Positions 12,877 to 24,785 are shown, numbered from the stretch's first letter. The stretch: DNA of 64,000 bases from Nereocystis luetkeana (GCA_031213475.1 JARUPZ010000004.1:1723501-1787500), one strand, 5' to 3'. Notes: a model not told the origin generated them from the sequence alone. Made by a program: numbers and translations.

Positions 12877-13110
12877 TTGTACAGCGTACCACATACATGT
12901 ATTTGATACGTACGCGGCCCGACCTCCTTTTATATTTTTGGTCTGAGGTGTGTGTGTTCTCCACATTAAACCCTTCTTAGTTCTACCCGTCGACATCCAG
13001 CACAACAACCAGTATCCTAAAAGAGATACAAGTTCTGTTGTCACGAAGCTACGCCACAGAGATTCTACGTTGCCACGTACCTGGTATGCAGTAAGCACAG
13101 CAGTGGGCAT
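12877..13110 (-). repeat. dispersed repeat B, copy 2 (inverted)
   Basis: The complement carries TGCCCACTGCTGTGCTTACT and GTGGCAACGTAGAATCTCTG as in copies 1 and 3. It follows the LINE tail directly, so a LINE 3' end is flanked by two inverted B copies (11,680-11,893 and here). Confidence 0.6.
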
Positions 13111-13139
13111 ATATATTTATATATACAAGGGGGCTTTCG

Positions 13140-13370
13140 CCGACGGCCTATTCAGGCCGCGACGAAGCCAATGCCCGCACGCAACGACGAAGCCAAAAAG
13201 GCCCGCACGCAATGGCTACAAACGGTAGTTTACGATGCCAAGGGTCAATGCTAAGCCCCAGCGAAGGGCCGCCGACGAAGCTAAAAAGGCCCGCACGCAA
13301 CGACGAAGCTAAGGCCCGCACGCAACGAACAAATCAATGCAAACGGCAGTTTACGATGCCAAGGGCCCGT
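13140..13370 (+). repeat. short tandem repeat ACGAAGCCAAAAAGGCCCGC
   Basis: Degenerate copies of GACGAAGCYAARAAGGCCCG and CGCACGCAAC fill 13,155-13,330, and CAGTTTACGATGCCAAGGG occurs at about 13,220 and 13,345. The neighbouring - strand frame (13,334-13,660) is unrecognised. Confidence 0.55.
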
Positions 13371-13924
13371 TGAGGCTGAAATGCTATGAATTCCTCGAAA
13401 AACCAGTCCTGTTTGGAATACGATTGGTCCCTGACGCATTGGATGTTCCCGTACGCCATGACAAAATCATCAAACAACATTGTTTTCTTCCCTAGACTCT
13501 GCCGCACACCACCTTCGGACCATCCCATGCCGAAAATATCTCCACCAATCAATGTGTACAAAGCGACCCGTAAGAAGCACCATCGGCAACAACTAACTGA
13601 GAATCCTCGCCTCATACGAATGAACAACGGCAATCGAAACATGCCATGATAATGCATCATATACCGTCCGTGGGAAAAAGTATGATAATATATCTTGTGC
13701 CGTACAGCTCACGACGAAGGGTAATGGAGAATCAATCTCCACTATCCGAGGTTCTGTCTACGTTCCGCTGGGACGGATCCCAGAAAGCCAAAGCCGAGGA
13801 GGTGTAATACACCGTTTGAGGGGAGGGCATGTGATCATCTTGTCCCATACGACCCGCGGCAGGGTAAGTGGACTAATCTACGTTCTGCGGCGAAAAAACG
13901 AAAACAAAAAACTTTGACTTTTCA

Positions 13925-14470
13925 GTGTCCCCTAAATCCCAACCCACAACGCTCTTCGTCAATAAATATCGACAACAAAGAGAAACCCTCGATCAACATC
14001 GACAAACAAAATCAATGGAAGAAGGCCAGAACCGTTAGAGCGGATGGTATGATATTTGCCCGTCCCGTACAACCCACTTAGTACTACAGGTAAGTAACGC
14101 AGACTAACCTAGTCTCTGCGGCAATCAAGTCCCCCCGAAAATCCAATCCGCAGAGCGCTCTTGAGCAATAGCGACAAAAGAGAGAAACCCCCGATCAACC
14201 TCGACAAACACAAAATTAAAGCAATCATGGACGAAGGCCGAAGCCATTAAGATGTATAACATTATACTGTTGGTGGGGGAGACATGACATTTTCTCGCCC
14301 CGTACAATCCACGACAGAATATATATATGGAGAAAGTATTTACGCACTGCGGCTATATTAAAGTGAAAGTCAACAGAAAAAACTATGGTTTTCCATTGCC
14401 CCCTAAAATCCAACCCACAGCGCGCTTCAGCAATAACGCCAAAAGAGAAGCCCTCGTTCAAAACACAGTC
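13925..14470 (+). repeat. diverged tandem repeat, three units of 200-270 bp
   Basis: A shared core CCCCTAAATCCCAACCCACA followed by GCTCTTC and AAAGAGAAACCCTCGATCAA recurs near 13,928, 14,131 and 14,399. Confidence 0.6.
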
Positions 14471-14589
14471 AGTCTTTCGTCAGAAAGAAAACACCGACAA
14501 CAAAAGCTCCAGAAAAAATAAGCGGGCGTGGTCGGCCAGGTTTTGCTTCATACTTACAGAAATTTCAACAACTCTCACTATTAATACTT

Positions 14590-15300
14590 CTCAGAAGAAG
14601 TATTCAATCCTACATAAAGTACCTGGTACGTACTCGGTAGTTGTTCATTAATAAATAGTAATATTATAGTGATAATAGCGATGATGACACACACGGCAGA
14701 GTTCCTTTTAAATACGTACTTGAGAAAAAAAGGAGGGAGGGGGGGAGTGCTTACTCTATGACCGAGGGCGGATCTACAGCAAGCAGTGAGATGTACGCAA
14801 CGCCCCGCGAGGGAGCAAAAAGGTGTGTTCTCAGAAGAAGTGTTCAATTCTACGTAGTACCTGGTACGTACTCAGTCGGTAGTTGTTCCTTAATAATAAT
14901 AGTAATATTATAGTAATAATAGCGATGATGACACACACGGCAGAGTTCCATATAAATACGTACTTGAGGAAAAACTAAGGGGGGGGGGGGTGCTTACTCT
15001 ATGACCGACATCGGATTCACAGCAGTGAGATGTATGCAACGCCTCGCGAGGGAGCAACAAGGTTTGTTCTCAGAAGAAGTGTTCAATTCTAGGTAGTACC
15101 CGGTACGTACTCGGTAGTTGTTCATTAATAATAGTAATATTATAGTGATAATAGCGATGATGACACACACGGCAGAGTTCCATATAAATACGTACTTGAG
15201 AAAAAAAGGAGGGGGGGGGGAGTGCTTACTCTATGACCGACGGTGGATCTACAGCAGTGAGAAGTACGCAACGCCTCGCGAGGGAGCAAAAAGGTTTGTC
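14590..15300 (+). repeat. tandem array, three units of about 240 bp
   Basis: Units begin CTCAGAAGAAGTRTTCAATY at 14,590, 14,830 and 15,069. Each holds GTACCTGGTACGTACT or a variant, a G-rich tract, and ACGCAACGCCYCGCGAGGGA. Further diverged relatives follow at about 15,980-16,090 and 16,560-16,620. Confidence 0.8.
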
Positions 15301-17220
15301 CCCAAGACTGAAATACTGCAGAGAGTACATTCAGGGGTTGGTCTACCGCCCCACAATAAAACGTGATGGAACGTCATACATGCCCGATACACATTAGTAT
15401 CGAACTAAATATTTGTTTTCATTGTGCACGAAGAACCAGTCACTGACCATGATACCAGGTAAACCACAAGAAATAAAATACTGTAAATAGGTGAATTTCC
15501 CCTCCAGAGGGCGCTTTTTGGCTGTAGATGGTTTTTCGGGGGAGCCAAATAAATGGCCACTTGTGTGTTGTGGCGATGAGTTATTTATAGTTAGTGTCAG
15601 AACGACACCAATATTCTAAAAGCCCAGTCCATGAAATATATTCCAAAGGGAAGGAGAAAAAACTCCCCGGCACAGACGGAAGCACAGCCCGAAGAAAAAG
15701 AAGCGAGACGTCCCGATAAAAATTAGTTTAATTTTTCGGTCCAGCCCGTCCGTACGTACTGCTATACGTACATACAACGCGTCACCACTGCAGAAGTTTG
15801 ACGGAATATTAATCGAAAGAACATGCATGCCCAAAAACATCATCTTCGAACTAAAGATTACTTTTATTGTGGTATGTAGCCGGGTTTCACTATACGGTTA
15901 TATCTGGCAGGCAACTGAACACGCTCGCGACCAAATTCATTTTCACAGTACTTTCAACAGGTGCCGACGCACACCAAGCAGGGTTTATTTGAATACATGA
16001 CGAAAAAAAATGGGAGGGGGGGGAGTGCCTGCTCTTTGACCGACCTCTCCGATCTACAGCAGTGTGGGTTGTACGCGACGCATCGCGAAGGGAGCAAACC
16101 AAAATAGCGATGGTTTATCAACTTCACGTGGTTTGTCCCGGGAACGGTACTATACTGCAGTAAGTAGTACTATTATTATGAAAATGGTTTTGAGCTCCAA
16201 AAGAAAAGCACACGCAATAAATAGTAAAGAAGCAAGCAAAATACGTACTGCTTTACGTAGTGGGCGGGTTTACTATCACCCGCCGGGGTGGTATCACCCA
16301 GAACGGGACTTTGCTACTACCACATGAAATTAAAGTGGTTTTTGTCACAACAACAAACACAGGACTAACTGCAGTAGTACCTAAACTAAAGGGTAAGTCT
16401 ACACCCCCCCTCCAAATTACACGAGAGGCATCGCAGGAACGTCATACCCTGGTACCTATTACGAAGCAGCAAGTATGCAGTACTAAAAGGGTTAATCTCC
16501 CCCCAAACACCAAGACGCAGGACACAAAGGCACAACACACACCACGAGTCCTGGCGCTGCTGTACTGCAGTAGTATTATAGTAGTAATAATGCACACAAG
16601 GCAGTGTTCCTTTTGAGACAGAAGGAAAGTGGGGAAAAGACGGGGGACACCACCACTGCTGCATAGATTGTTGCGTACCTGATCAAAGAACACGTACGTC
16701 CCGAAAAAATGAGTTTCATGTTGGTCCCTCGGACTTGAACCCTTTTAGAACCGCAGCCGCAGTCCCGTTGGTGGACAAACTACTCGGAATTTGGCTGGTT
16801 TGTCCCCAAAACGGGACTGCTGTTCTAAATAGGTCAAGCCAATAACAATCCCTTTATTTAGTACCAGTACTGCAGTGGCGTTTTGGGGATACACCACTCT
16901 AATGCCATGTGTTTTCCCCCAGAACGGGACTGTGCTACTACCACATGGAATTAGAGTGGTCTTTGTCCCAACACGAGACCAGCTGCAGTACCTAAGGGGT
17001 TAGTCTCCCCCCCCCCACAAATTACGCGAAGGCGTCGAAGGAACGTCACACATATTACGAAGCAGCATATATATGTATGCACGACAGCTGCTGCAGCAGC
17101 ACACAGATATTGAATCGTTGGCAGGCTTGAACGGAGAGAACGGGCGAGGGTCATCAAATGTACGGGGAGTTGGTTCTTTTCTTCACTCGGGGAGACGAAA
17201 TCGAGGAAAGAACATACACA
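15301..17220. other. decayed repeats, no gene
   Basis: Contains diverged members of the 240-bp tandem family and the 160-bp direct pair; nothing coding is recognised. Confidence 0.4.
16296..17065 (+). repeat. direct repeat pair of about 160 bp
   Basis: CCAGAACGGGACTTTGCTAC at 16,297 and CCAGAACGGGACTGTGCTAC at 16,918 begin parallel segments that run through GGTTAGTCTCCCCCC-like words to TATTACGAAGCAGCA (about 16,470 and 17,065). Confidence 0.65.
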
Positions 17221-17446
17221 TTTTTTTTTTTTTTTTTTTTCCCATCCCATTCATTATCTTCGCACATCTTCTTCTCTCTCTCCTTCCAACTCGTAACTCA
17301 GATCCGGGGTCACATAGCAGGCTCTTCTCCCCCCTTCCCGCTACGGTACGTGCCTTCATTTTTATCGCGAGAAGATTTCAGCCTTTTCTTCCCTCGTCGA
17401 CTCGCATCGAATTGTGCCTACCCACGCTGCAAGGCGCTCTCAACAT
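17221..17446 (-). mobile_element. SINE copy, head missing
   Basis: The same body as the full copy to the right, almost base for base, with a 20-base T run (A tail in the element's sense) at 17,221-17,240. The tRNA-like head is absent; the match stops at CTCTCAACA. Confidence 0.75.
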
Positions 17447-17531
17447 ATATACATACCTGGTACACGACAAACACAGAAAACACTCCGTGATAGGAATAAT
17501 TCTTCTCGCCGGCGATCAAAAGTAGGCTTTG

Positions 17532-17903
17532 ATTATATATATCTATATAATATATATATATATATATTTTTTTTTTGCTCATCCCATTTATTATCTTCGC
17601 ACATCTTCTTCTCTCTCTCCTTCCAACTCGTAACTCAGATCCGGGGTCACATAGCAGGCTTTTCTACCCCCTTCCCGCTACGGTACGTGCCTTAATTTTC
17701 ATCGCGAGAAGATTTCAGCCTTTTCTTCCCTCGTCGACTCGCATCGAATTGTGCCTACCCACGCTGCAAGGCGCTCTCAACATTGAATCCTTTTTATTAT
17801 TATTTTTGCAAATAATAAAGTCAAATGTCCGACCCACCTGGGGCTCGAACCCAGGACTCAAACACAAGTAGAATTCGAGGTTAACCACTTGAACCACCGG
17901 GGC
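17532..17903 (-). mobile_element. tRNA-derived SINE, full-length copy
   Basis: Read leftwards. A tRNA-like head carries an A box (TGGTTCAAGTGGTTAACC, complement of about 17,879-17,896) and a B box (GGGTTCGAGCCC, complement of 17,841-17,852). A 250-base body follows (CTTGCAGCGTGGGTAGGCAC, CATGTGACCCCGG-like) and then an A-run and (TA)n tail near 17,535-17,575. The head-body-tail order and the internal RNA polymerase III boxes define a SINE; it is expected to move using LINE enzymes. Confidence 0.8.
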
Positions 17904-17904
17904 G

Positions 17905-17948
17905 ATCGGGTGTCATCTCATCACACTATTAATAGATACGACAGGCAC

Positions 17949-17952
<4 letters not shown>
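17905..17952 (-). repeat. dispersed repeat B, short remnant between SINEs
   Basis: TAGATACGACAGGCACGACA is the complement of the B core, wedged between two SINE copies. Confidence 0.4.
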
Positions 17953-17983
<31 letters not shown>

Positions 17984-18290
17984 TTATTTTTTCATCCCAT
18001 TCATTATCTTCGCACATCTTCTTCTCTCTCTCCTTCCAACTCGAAACTCAGATCCGGGGTCACATAGCAGGCTCTTCTCCCCCCTTACCGCTACGGTACG
18101 TGCCTTCATTTTTATCGCGAGAAGATTTCAGCCTTTTCTTCCCTCGTCGACTCGCATCGAATTGTGCCTACCCACGCTGCAAGGCGCTCTCAACAATTGA
18201 ATCCTTTTTTATTTTTGCAAATAAAGTCAAAGTCCGACCCACCTGGGGCTCGAACCCAGGACTCGAACAAGTAGAATTCGAGGTTAGCGA
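17952..18290 (-). mobile_element. SINE copy, head partly truncated
   Basis: Body plus B box (near 18,245-18,257) and a long (TA)n tail at 17,952-17,979. The A-box end of the head is cut off near AGGTTAGCGACC. Confidence 0.75.
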
Positions 18291-18299
18291 CCGGCTATA

Positions 18300-18470
18300 C
18301 ATGAAATGAAATAGAGAAACGAAAGGAAACAATGAAAGAGAAAACATAAACACAGAAAGAAGACAATTTAATCAAAAGAGAAAAAAGAAAGAAAAATTGG
18401 AAAAAACTTGTAGATGTGCTTCAGTTTTCGTGTGTACTACTCCTTGCTTGTTTATTTTTTCACGCCAGGA
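18300..18470 (-). repeat. dispersed repeat B plus LINE tail remnant
   Basis: An A-rich stretch (18,300-18,400) is the complement of the T-rich start of repeat B; 18,410-18,470 contains TAGATGTGCTTCAGTTTTCG, as in the LINE 3' region at 12,727. Confidence 0.45.
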
Positions 18471-18864
18471 AAAATACTAAATGCCCCTAAACTGTACTGG
18501 TTTGTCAGAGTCAGTGCCTCCAAAATTCAACTCCTATTTCGCATTGTTTCACGAGATACGACTCCATGATTGAGTGTGCGCTTCATGGCTGGCTAGGCTC
18601 GAATTGAACGGAGGATCCCTGAGCCTGTTTGGTATACACGGGATCAATGTAAGGTTTATTGGCCGGTCCGTGCTCGTACCCGCACCCCCCCAAAAAGCTG
18701 CAACAAAGCCAAAAGGGACAAGACACGGGAGCAGGGCTGCAGTCACTCCTATGCAGAAGGCATCACATCCAGGTCAGCATCCCTACGCCGGACTCAAGCG
18801 AGTCCGGTGTTGTTGCTGTGAGATTGAACATATATGAACAGGCACTATTAACACTTCTACTGGT

Positions 18865-19331
18865 ACTACTGCTGTATCTACTGTATTGGGTGGGTTTATC
18901 AGGTAGCAAGAAGAGAGGTTTGTGACCAGTTCTTGGAACACAATAAAAGGAGGTCCAGCTTCAGAAGTTCTGCTTCCTGTCGAGATGAATCGAGCGTGTA
19001 CTCGTACGGCAGTGCAGGTTTGGATGCCGATCGGAGTGACACGCGATTTGAAGCCAACAAGCAGTACTACGGGCAAAGTACGTACACCTCCTGCTTCACT
19101 GTTACAGTGGACGACGACCGCGAGAGACGACCCCCCCCTCCGGGCTGTGCAACCCTACAAGAGTGCTTAGCACTGCAGCTGAATATGCAGCCCATACGAT
19201 ATTTTGTCAGTGCTTTTTTACTGTCTCAGGGTAGAACGGACCAACCCAAACCCCGTTGTACCAGGTACCTGATATACCACACATTCGTCGGTACACCCAC
19301 CACACCACACCCTGACCCCATCCGATTTTGA
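18865..19331 (+). CDS. unrecognised open frame, possible exon
   Basis: Open from a stop near 18,847; after a possible acceptor (tttatcag) it reads VARREVCDQFLEHNKRRSSF and then SVYSYGSAGLDAD and TSCFTVTVDDDRERRPPPP. The first part is polar and protein-like, the second Pro-rich. An upstream frame (18,574-18,837) may be related. No known family. Confidence 0.2.
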
Positions 19332-20130
19332 CCTCACTTCGCACCTTGCTCCCACTTTTAGTAATAATAATGCAAAATCATGAGATAAACATATGCAACC
19401 CTCCGCAGAAGCAGCCGGAGGCCGAGAGCGTGACGCGTGAGCCGTTCATCGCGTGAGTTGTTCTGTTGTCGTAACAGAATGTCGTTAGTTACATATATAT
19501 ATATATATATCCTGTGTGCAGCAGTTAGTTGTGAAGAAGTGCAGCACGAACGTCCGATCCAAATAAAACGAAAATGATTAAATTACTCATCAGTAGTAGC
19601 ACGATCTCTCGTGAATGTTGTACGTGCTGCTGTTGCTGTATGACGCTCCGGTGCTTTGTGCTTCGGTTTGCCTGTTACGCCCCTTGGGATTTACGTAGTC
19701 TTAATCTGTTTATTATTATTTGGAGTGTGTGTATTCTTCACATTGAAAAACGTTATTTCTACGTACCCGTTTTGTTTGTTGTTTAAAGTAGTAGCCCTTA
19801 GTTTCTGTATGGCGGACAGGTGCCCTCTTTTGGTGTTCTCGCCTTCCGTCTGGTCTTCTTGTGACGTTCTTATTATGTTGGTTCGTCAGCTGGATATATG
19901 ACAGGACTGATTGCCCCAGCAAACAACAGCGTTGTCCTCGCGGCTCGCCATGCGCCCTGAGCGCAGTTCTTTCTTTCTTTATTTATAAAAAAAATACAAA
20001 AAATCTTCCTTCTGATCCCTGTTCGTGTTTTTTTTCTTTATTTTTATGTCTCTTTTTTTTTACGTAGTCTCCCCGAACTCAGAAGCTAAATATATACCGG
20101 TACCTGGTACCTGGTAAATAAATACCTGGT

Positions 20131-20825
20131 ATGTATCACGCTCCTCGAACGGCAGTACTATTTATACGCCATCACAATCCAAAACAAGTGGGAAGCCAGG
20201 GTCGGAGATATCGTAGTTCTCGCAACACAAGGACACGTCACCGGTCAAGCAATATCAAATCTCGGGTCACGAGCGCTTTCACGTCATTGACGGTGTTGAC
20301 CCGTTCCCGGGAGATAGCTATGGGGAGATACTCCGCTGCAGACTCCGGGGTGACAAAATGTCCTCCCCACCGAGTCAGACTAGCTCTAGCATCAGAGATT
20401 CTCCTGGCTAATTGTTAACGAAGAACTCTGCTCGGGTTACGTCGGCCGTAACGAGACGGATACAGGGGACCCTCGCTACGCCACATCATCACGGCGACTT
20501 CTCCCCGACTTCTACACTGCAACGCCTCAGCGACTACATCCCTGCGAACGACGAGCACAGGCACTACATTGGTGACCATCGGGTTTTTTTACTATCTATG
20601 CCAAGCTCTGTGGAGGACGGTCGAAAAAACAACGCACGAAGATACACGCCTTGCGGCCGAGGCGGCGCCCAGCGGCCGCCCAGAGGCCAACTTCTTCAAC
20701 GATGCAGGCCCAAGAGGAGCCCGTGGTACCTACACTCTAAAGAAACAATTCAGATTTCGGAGGGTACATGGCACGCCTAATAATGCTTCAAGTGTATTTT
20801 TTACCGGATTGTCATGGACGTAACA
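20131..20825 (+). other. coding-like remnant, unrecognised
   Basis: Several overlapping open stretches with protein-like composition lie here, none continuous or recognisable. It may be a decayed element or gene. Confidence 0.2.
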
Positions 20826-20959
20826 ACACCGCTCGTTCGTGGCGCGCGTTTTTTACCTGTTTTTAGAAAATACCTGATTTTGGCTCGAACAGATCAGGTA
20901 TACCTTATTTTGGCATTTTACCAATCAATATGTATCAAGGAACATTTGCACTCGTACTT

Positions 20960-21095
20960 ACTGTTGTTGTTGTGCTCACATAAGCTCATCGCCACCATGC
21001 AATGCAGTCCGTGGTCGCAGGACAGGCTCTAATAACTCTGGAGTGGAGAAATACCTCGGTAAAAATATAAAACAATCAAAGAGCAGTATACATCT
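20960..21095 (-). mobile_element. LINE tail box with (AAC)n end
   Basis: Contains GCAGTCCGTGGTCGCAGGAC and TAACTCTGGAGTGG as at 5,760 and, inverted, at 12,790-12,830. In the element's sense it ends in a short (AAC)n run (ttgttgttgttgtg on the + strand). Only the last 130 bases of the element are present. Confidence 0.6.
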
Positions 21096-22304
21096 CCGTT
21101 CCCCTCGCTGCCTCGGCAAGGAATGATGCGAGGCATGCCCTATCAGGCTTATATTTTAGCGAGTGGGGTAGGTCTTTCTGGCGGGTGTAAGGCCGGACTC
21201 ACCCTCAAGGAGTGATACCTTCTTGCTGCTGCTTGTGGCCGCGAGGCTCAGGCGGCAGTAGAGTTGGGTCGTACGTGGTGCGTCAGGCACGGAGACCTAC
21301 GATTCGCGCGTCTTTTTTAGGCATCTGCGACAGAGCAGCAATGCTCAATCGGGGTGTCCGTACGCGGAGGCAGTCGCCACCACAGGCCACACTACGGCAC
21401 AGTCTATTGCGCCGGTAGGAGGCTGGATTCGACGACGAGAGAGGAGGGAGACTGAGCGTCGACGTGCGGGGAAGAGACGGATTGACCTCCCCCTGCGCGA
21501 GAATTTTTATTTTTTAGATCAGAACCGCAAGTACTTAGTGCGAGGAGCATTTTGTTTTTCAGGATGACGGAGAAAGGGAAACGACTGGAAGGGAATGGCA
21601 ACGAGTGCACGCGCAAAGGAGCGGGTGGATTGGGCCAAGGCGATGATGCGGCCATGAAGAGCGGCAGGAAGACGGTGCACGGAGACCCATGATCTGCGCG
21701 CACACCATCATCACGAGAGAAGCGGTCGTAATTTGTTTTTCCTGGTATTGTTTTTCACGAGGCAGAATAGTACCAGGTATCTACCGGTACTTGTTATTAA
21801 CGTCGTCACTGGTCTTTGTAGTTTAACGAGTTGTATACCCTTCATGGGGAATAACCTACGCAATTATCGGGGACGTGGTATCATAACTAACTGTGCTGCA
21901 CCTTTTTGTGTCAGACAACCCAGGAAGAGATAGCGATCGTTGATATTCGTGTGGCAGTAAGGTTCGATTGCTCTTTTTTTTCACTGCATATCCGCGAGTC
22001 TTCACTCTGACAGCACTCCAGATAGCAGGCAGGTGTGTTCTTCTTTCGTTTTCACGACTACCGTGCGTTTCGTACGGTGCAGGCAGCACTTCAGACAGCA
22101 TCCGCTGTAGTCAGCAGCCACGAGTTGGTTATTGGTGGGAACGGGGGGTACTCTATGTTATAGCTGAGAGGATATACTCGTGGCCATGTTGGTTCAGTTT
22201 GCACATTGGTTTTATCTTGTGTGCGCTTTTTTCGTCTCGTGTATTTTGAGGCAGCCGAATTTTCGTTTTTTTTTCGTTTTTCGGATCTTCTTAGGGCTCC
22301 AGCA
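21096..22304. other. no gene seen
   Basis: Frames up to 99 codons on either strand lack any known motif. Confidence 0.4.
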
Positions 22305-22368
22305 CTTTTTGTGTGACCACGGACTCCTTCGTCAGAGAGTTAATGTGAGAACAACAACAACAACACAC
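22305..22368 (+). mobile_element. partial LINE tail box abutting the inverted copy
   Basis: GACCACGGACT, then GAGTTAATGTGAGAACAACAA, in opposite orientation to the neighbouring LINE copy (22,370-23,478). The two 3' ends therefore meet tail to tail. Confidence 0.5.
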
Positions 22369-22369
22369 G

Positions 22370-23478
22370 ATAACTGAAGCACATCTACACACCATAATAA
22401 TAGACAAAAAAAACGTAAAAAAGGACGTCCGCGCACGTACGTATCAGGTACATACATACATGCGGTACGCCGTACAAGTCGCCACAGAAACCGAAAAGAT
22501 CACATACATACTATTAATACCTAGAAAAAAGTGAGCTGGATGGAAATAACAACTCGACGTCGAAAAATCGAAATAAAAAATCGATAAAAAAATACACATC
22601 CGAAACGGAAGAGATAGAAAAAAGTTCAAGTCAGGCAAGGAAGCAATAAAAAGCAAGAAATCAAGAAAGGAAACACACAACAACAAGAGAATGCGCAAGT
22701 TTTCGCGGATTTCAGGCTCGCACGCTTCGCGAGGGGTGTAGAACAGCGATAAGAACAGAAAAAACAAGCATACGCACTTCGCCACTAAAAACACCAGGGA
22801 AGAAAAAATATGAGACTAGCAGACAGAAAACTAAAAAAGGAAGACGAGGCATAATAATAGCGAAACAACAAAAAATCAGACAGCAAAAAGCAAAAAAGCA
22901 AAACAGAAGGTACAAACAGAGACACAAATAGGTACTACTGTAACATACACACGAAAAAGAAGAAATACGAAAAGAAGGGACGAAAAAGGGACAAACACGG
23001 GCGGGGGGGAAAGATAATACGAAAGGCAGGCACTGAAGCATGCATACACGCAAAGTTGCCCAGGTCCGCACCATGCTAGTTATTTGGGTCCCAAAGAAGG
23101 GAGTGCATCATGACGATGATGGCCATATATATCCAGGCTTCTCATCAGTCTGTAGGGCAAACCGCCCCCCCCCCCCCGCCCCCCCCGCCATTCCTCTTCG
23201 TCGCCCTTTCGCCCTCCCCCCTCCTCCCTGCCATTCTGCGCTCGTGTGTTGGCGTCAACGGTTGTGGTCGTGGTTCCAGCCATCCTACTATCTATGCCGT
23301 TCTGCCGGTGCCTCCTTCTCATCCTAATTTATGCAATTAATTTCCGCATGAAAACCTCCGCCCCTTCCTCGACCCGTTGGAACCATCTGCCGGCTTTCTG
23401 TGCTGTCTCGCGCCACCCTTCGAGCTTGATGCCAAACTAACTCCTTGGGGCCCTCCTCAAGGTACCTCATTCAGTACT
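22370..23478 (-). mobile_element. LINE 3' part, inverted copy
   Basis: Read leftwards from 23,478 it matches 63,295 onwards: the last codons of the ORF (about 23,478-23,340), the G-rich block at 23,163-23,235, a duplicated landmark (gactgaagcctgg-like, near 23,140), and the A/T-rich tail down to cacataactgaag-like sequence near 22,375. The 5' part is missing and the ORF is decayed. Confidence 0.75.
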
Positions 23479-23513
23479 ACCGTTGTGCGGGGTGCGTCGA
23501 GCGCGATACAAAT

Positions 23514-23597
23514 TTGTTTTCTGAATTCGGGGAGACGAACTTCGATTTCAGATATTTTCTGAATTCGGGGAGACGCAATTTCGATTTCAGAAAATAA
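23514..23597 (+). repeat. two 38-bp direct units with hairpin potential
   Basis: TTTTCTGAATTCGGGGAGAC occurs at 23,517 and 23,555; each is followed by TTCGATTTCAGA, which can pair with the unit start. Confidence 0.6.
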
Positions 23598-23645
23598 ATG
23601 TGTAACAGTTATGTATGTACCATCACAAGATAAAGAGCAAGCTAC

Positions 23646-23754
23646 TATAACGGGGGGCCATAGTTAACAGGACCTAATATTGTTAGTAAAAATGGTTACA
23701 AATATGGGTTTTTATGTACACCATAGGTCCTGTTAACTATGGTCCCCCGTAATA
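23646..23754 (-). mobile_element. MITE family 1, copy 2
   Basis: Same ends (GGCCATAGTTAACAGGACCT and complement) and the same interior as copy 1, in reverse orientation, flanked by TA. It sits about 70 bases before a LINE fragment. Confidence 0.8.
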
Positions 23755-23827
23755 TTAAAATAAATATATTCAATATGAGTAATAAACAACAGCACTACAC
23801 ATGATCCCAGAGTTAATATTGAACACT

Positions 23828-24785
23828 AGTCCTACAAACACCAGACCGGACAACCCTCGCACCACCGCTCGTCATCGAAGCGGCAGGTCAGAGGTATAAG
23901 CAGACGACCCAGTTCTTATACCTAGGCGGCGTTATCCACGAAAACGCTGACCTCTCGCTCGAAATAGACCGACGGATCCGCCTCATGCGAGCATGCCTCA
24001 AACGGTTCGGCCCGGAGTTGTATGATAGGACGACCGCCCCCCTTAGCCTTAAAGTCCGAATGCTGAAGGCCGAGGTGATTGACACCCTGCTGTACGGGTG
24101 TGTGACGTGGACCCTCAGAGCGGAACACTTTGCCAAGCTTCGAACGGCTCACCACCAAGTCCTGTTGCGAGTCATTGACTTCCAGCGCCGACTTCATACT
24201 GACCATGCCACCCTCTCGTACGCGAAGGCCCTCAAGATGACACGTTGCGAGAGCATCGAAACGACCATTCGTAAACGGCGGCTCTTCTTTGCGGGGGGCG
24301 TGGCACGGCAAAGCAAGGAGCGATTACCCAATCGGGTAATGCTCGGGACGATAGCTGGTGGGGAGAACCCGAGACCAGGCGGACAGTGTAAGACTTGGCA
24401 TAGATGCATAGTCGAAGACCTTAGGGAGTTCCGAGCCACCGAAGGGTCAACGGAAGTTGCCCCCTTGGTGTTTGGAGTTGAGACCGCGTTGTGGTCCACT
24501 GCAGCCAAAAAGGTGGGGAAGTGGTACCGGGGGATCCTTGAAGCAGCCGAACGGTTCATGGTGAGGTGGCACGAGGCTGAGGCTGAGATGAGTAGACAGC
24601 GCCGCGCATCCGCCGTGGATGGTGCCCAAAGTAACGGGGGGGGAGGGGGCAACAGGAGAAGTGGCATAAAGCCCGACCGAGGGAATGCGGAGAGGGGGGG
24701 GAACAGGAGGGGTAGAAGGGAAACGGCGGTAGACGAAAGTAGGAAGGAGATGGCAGACAGGGTAGCAAGGCACCAAGTCGACTAG
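23828..24785 (+). mobile_element. LINE fragment: C-terminal end of reverse transcriptase ORF
   Basis: A 5'-truncated non-LTR retrotransposon of the APE-type group. The reading frame runs from a stop near 23,828 through VIEAAGQRYKQTTQFLYLGG, the conserved LLYGCVTW block (about 24,080), RRRLFFAGGVARQ and RLPNRVM, to the stop at 24,783-24,785. The N-terminal endonuclease and the catalytic YxDD region are absent. The stop is followed by a 3' UTR and a run of about 25 T. The frame is intact over about 318 codons, which suggests a fairly recent insertion. Confidence 0.85.

Noticed and set aside
16716-16775. Possible tRNA gene on the - strand (GGGTTCAAGTCC)
   Set aside because: The T-arm stem does not pair properly and no matching acceptor or anticodon arm was found.
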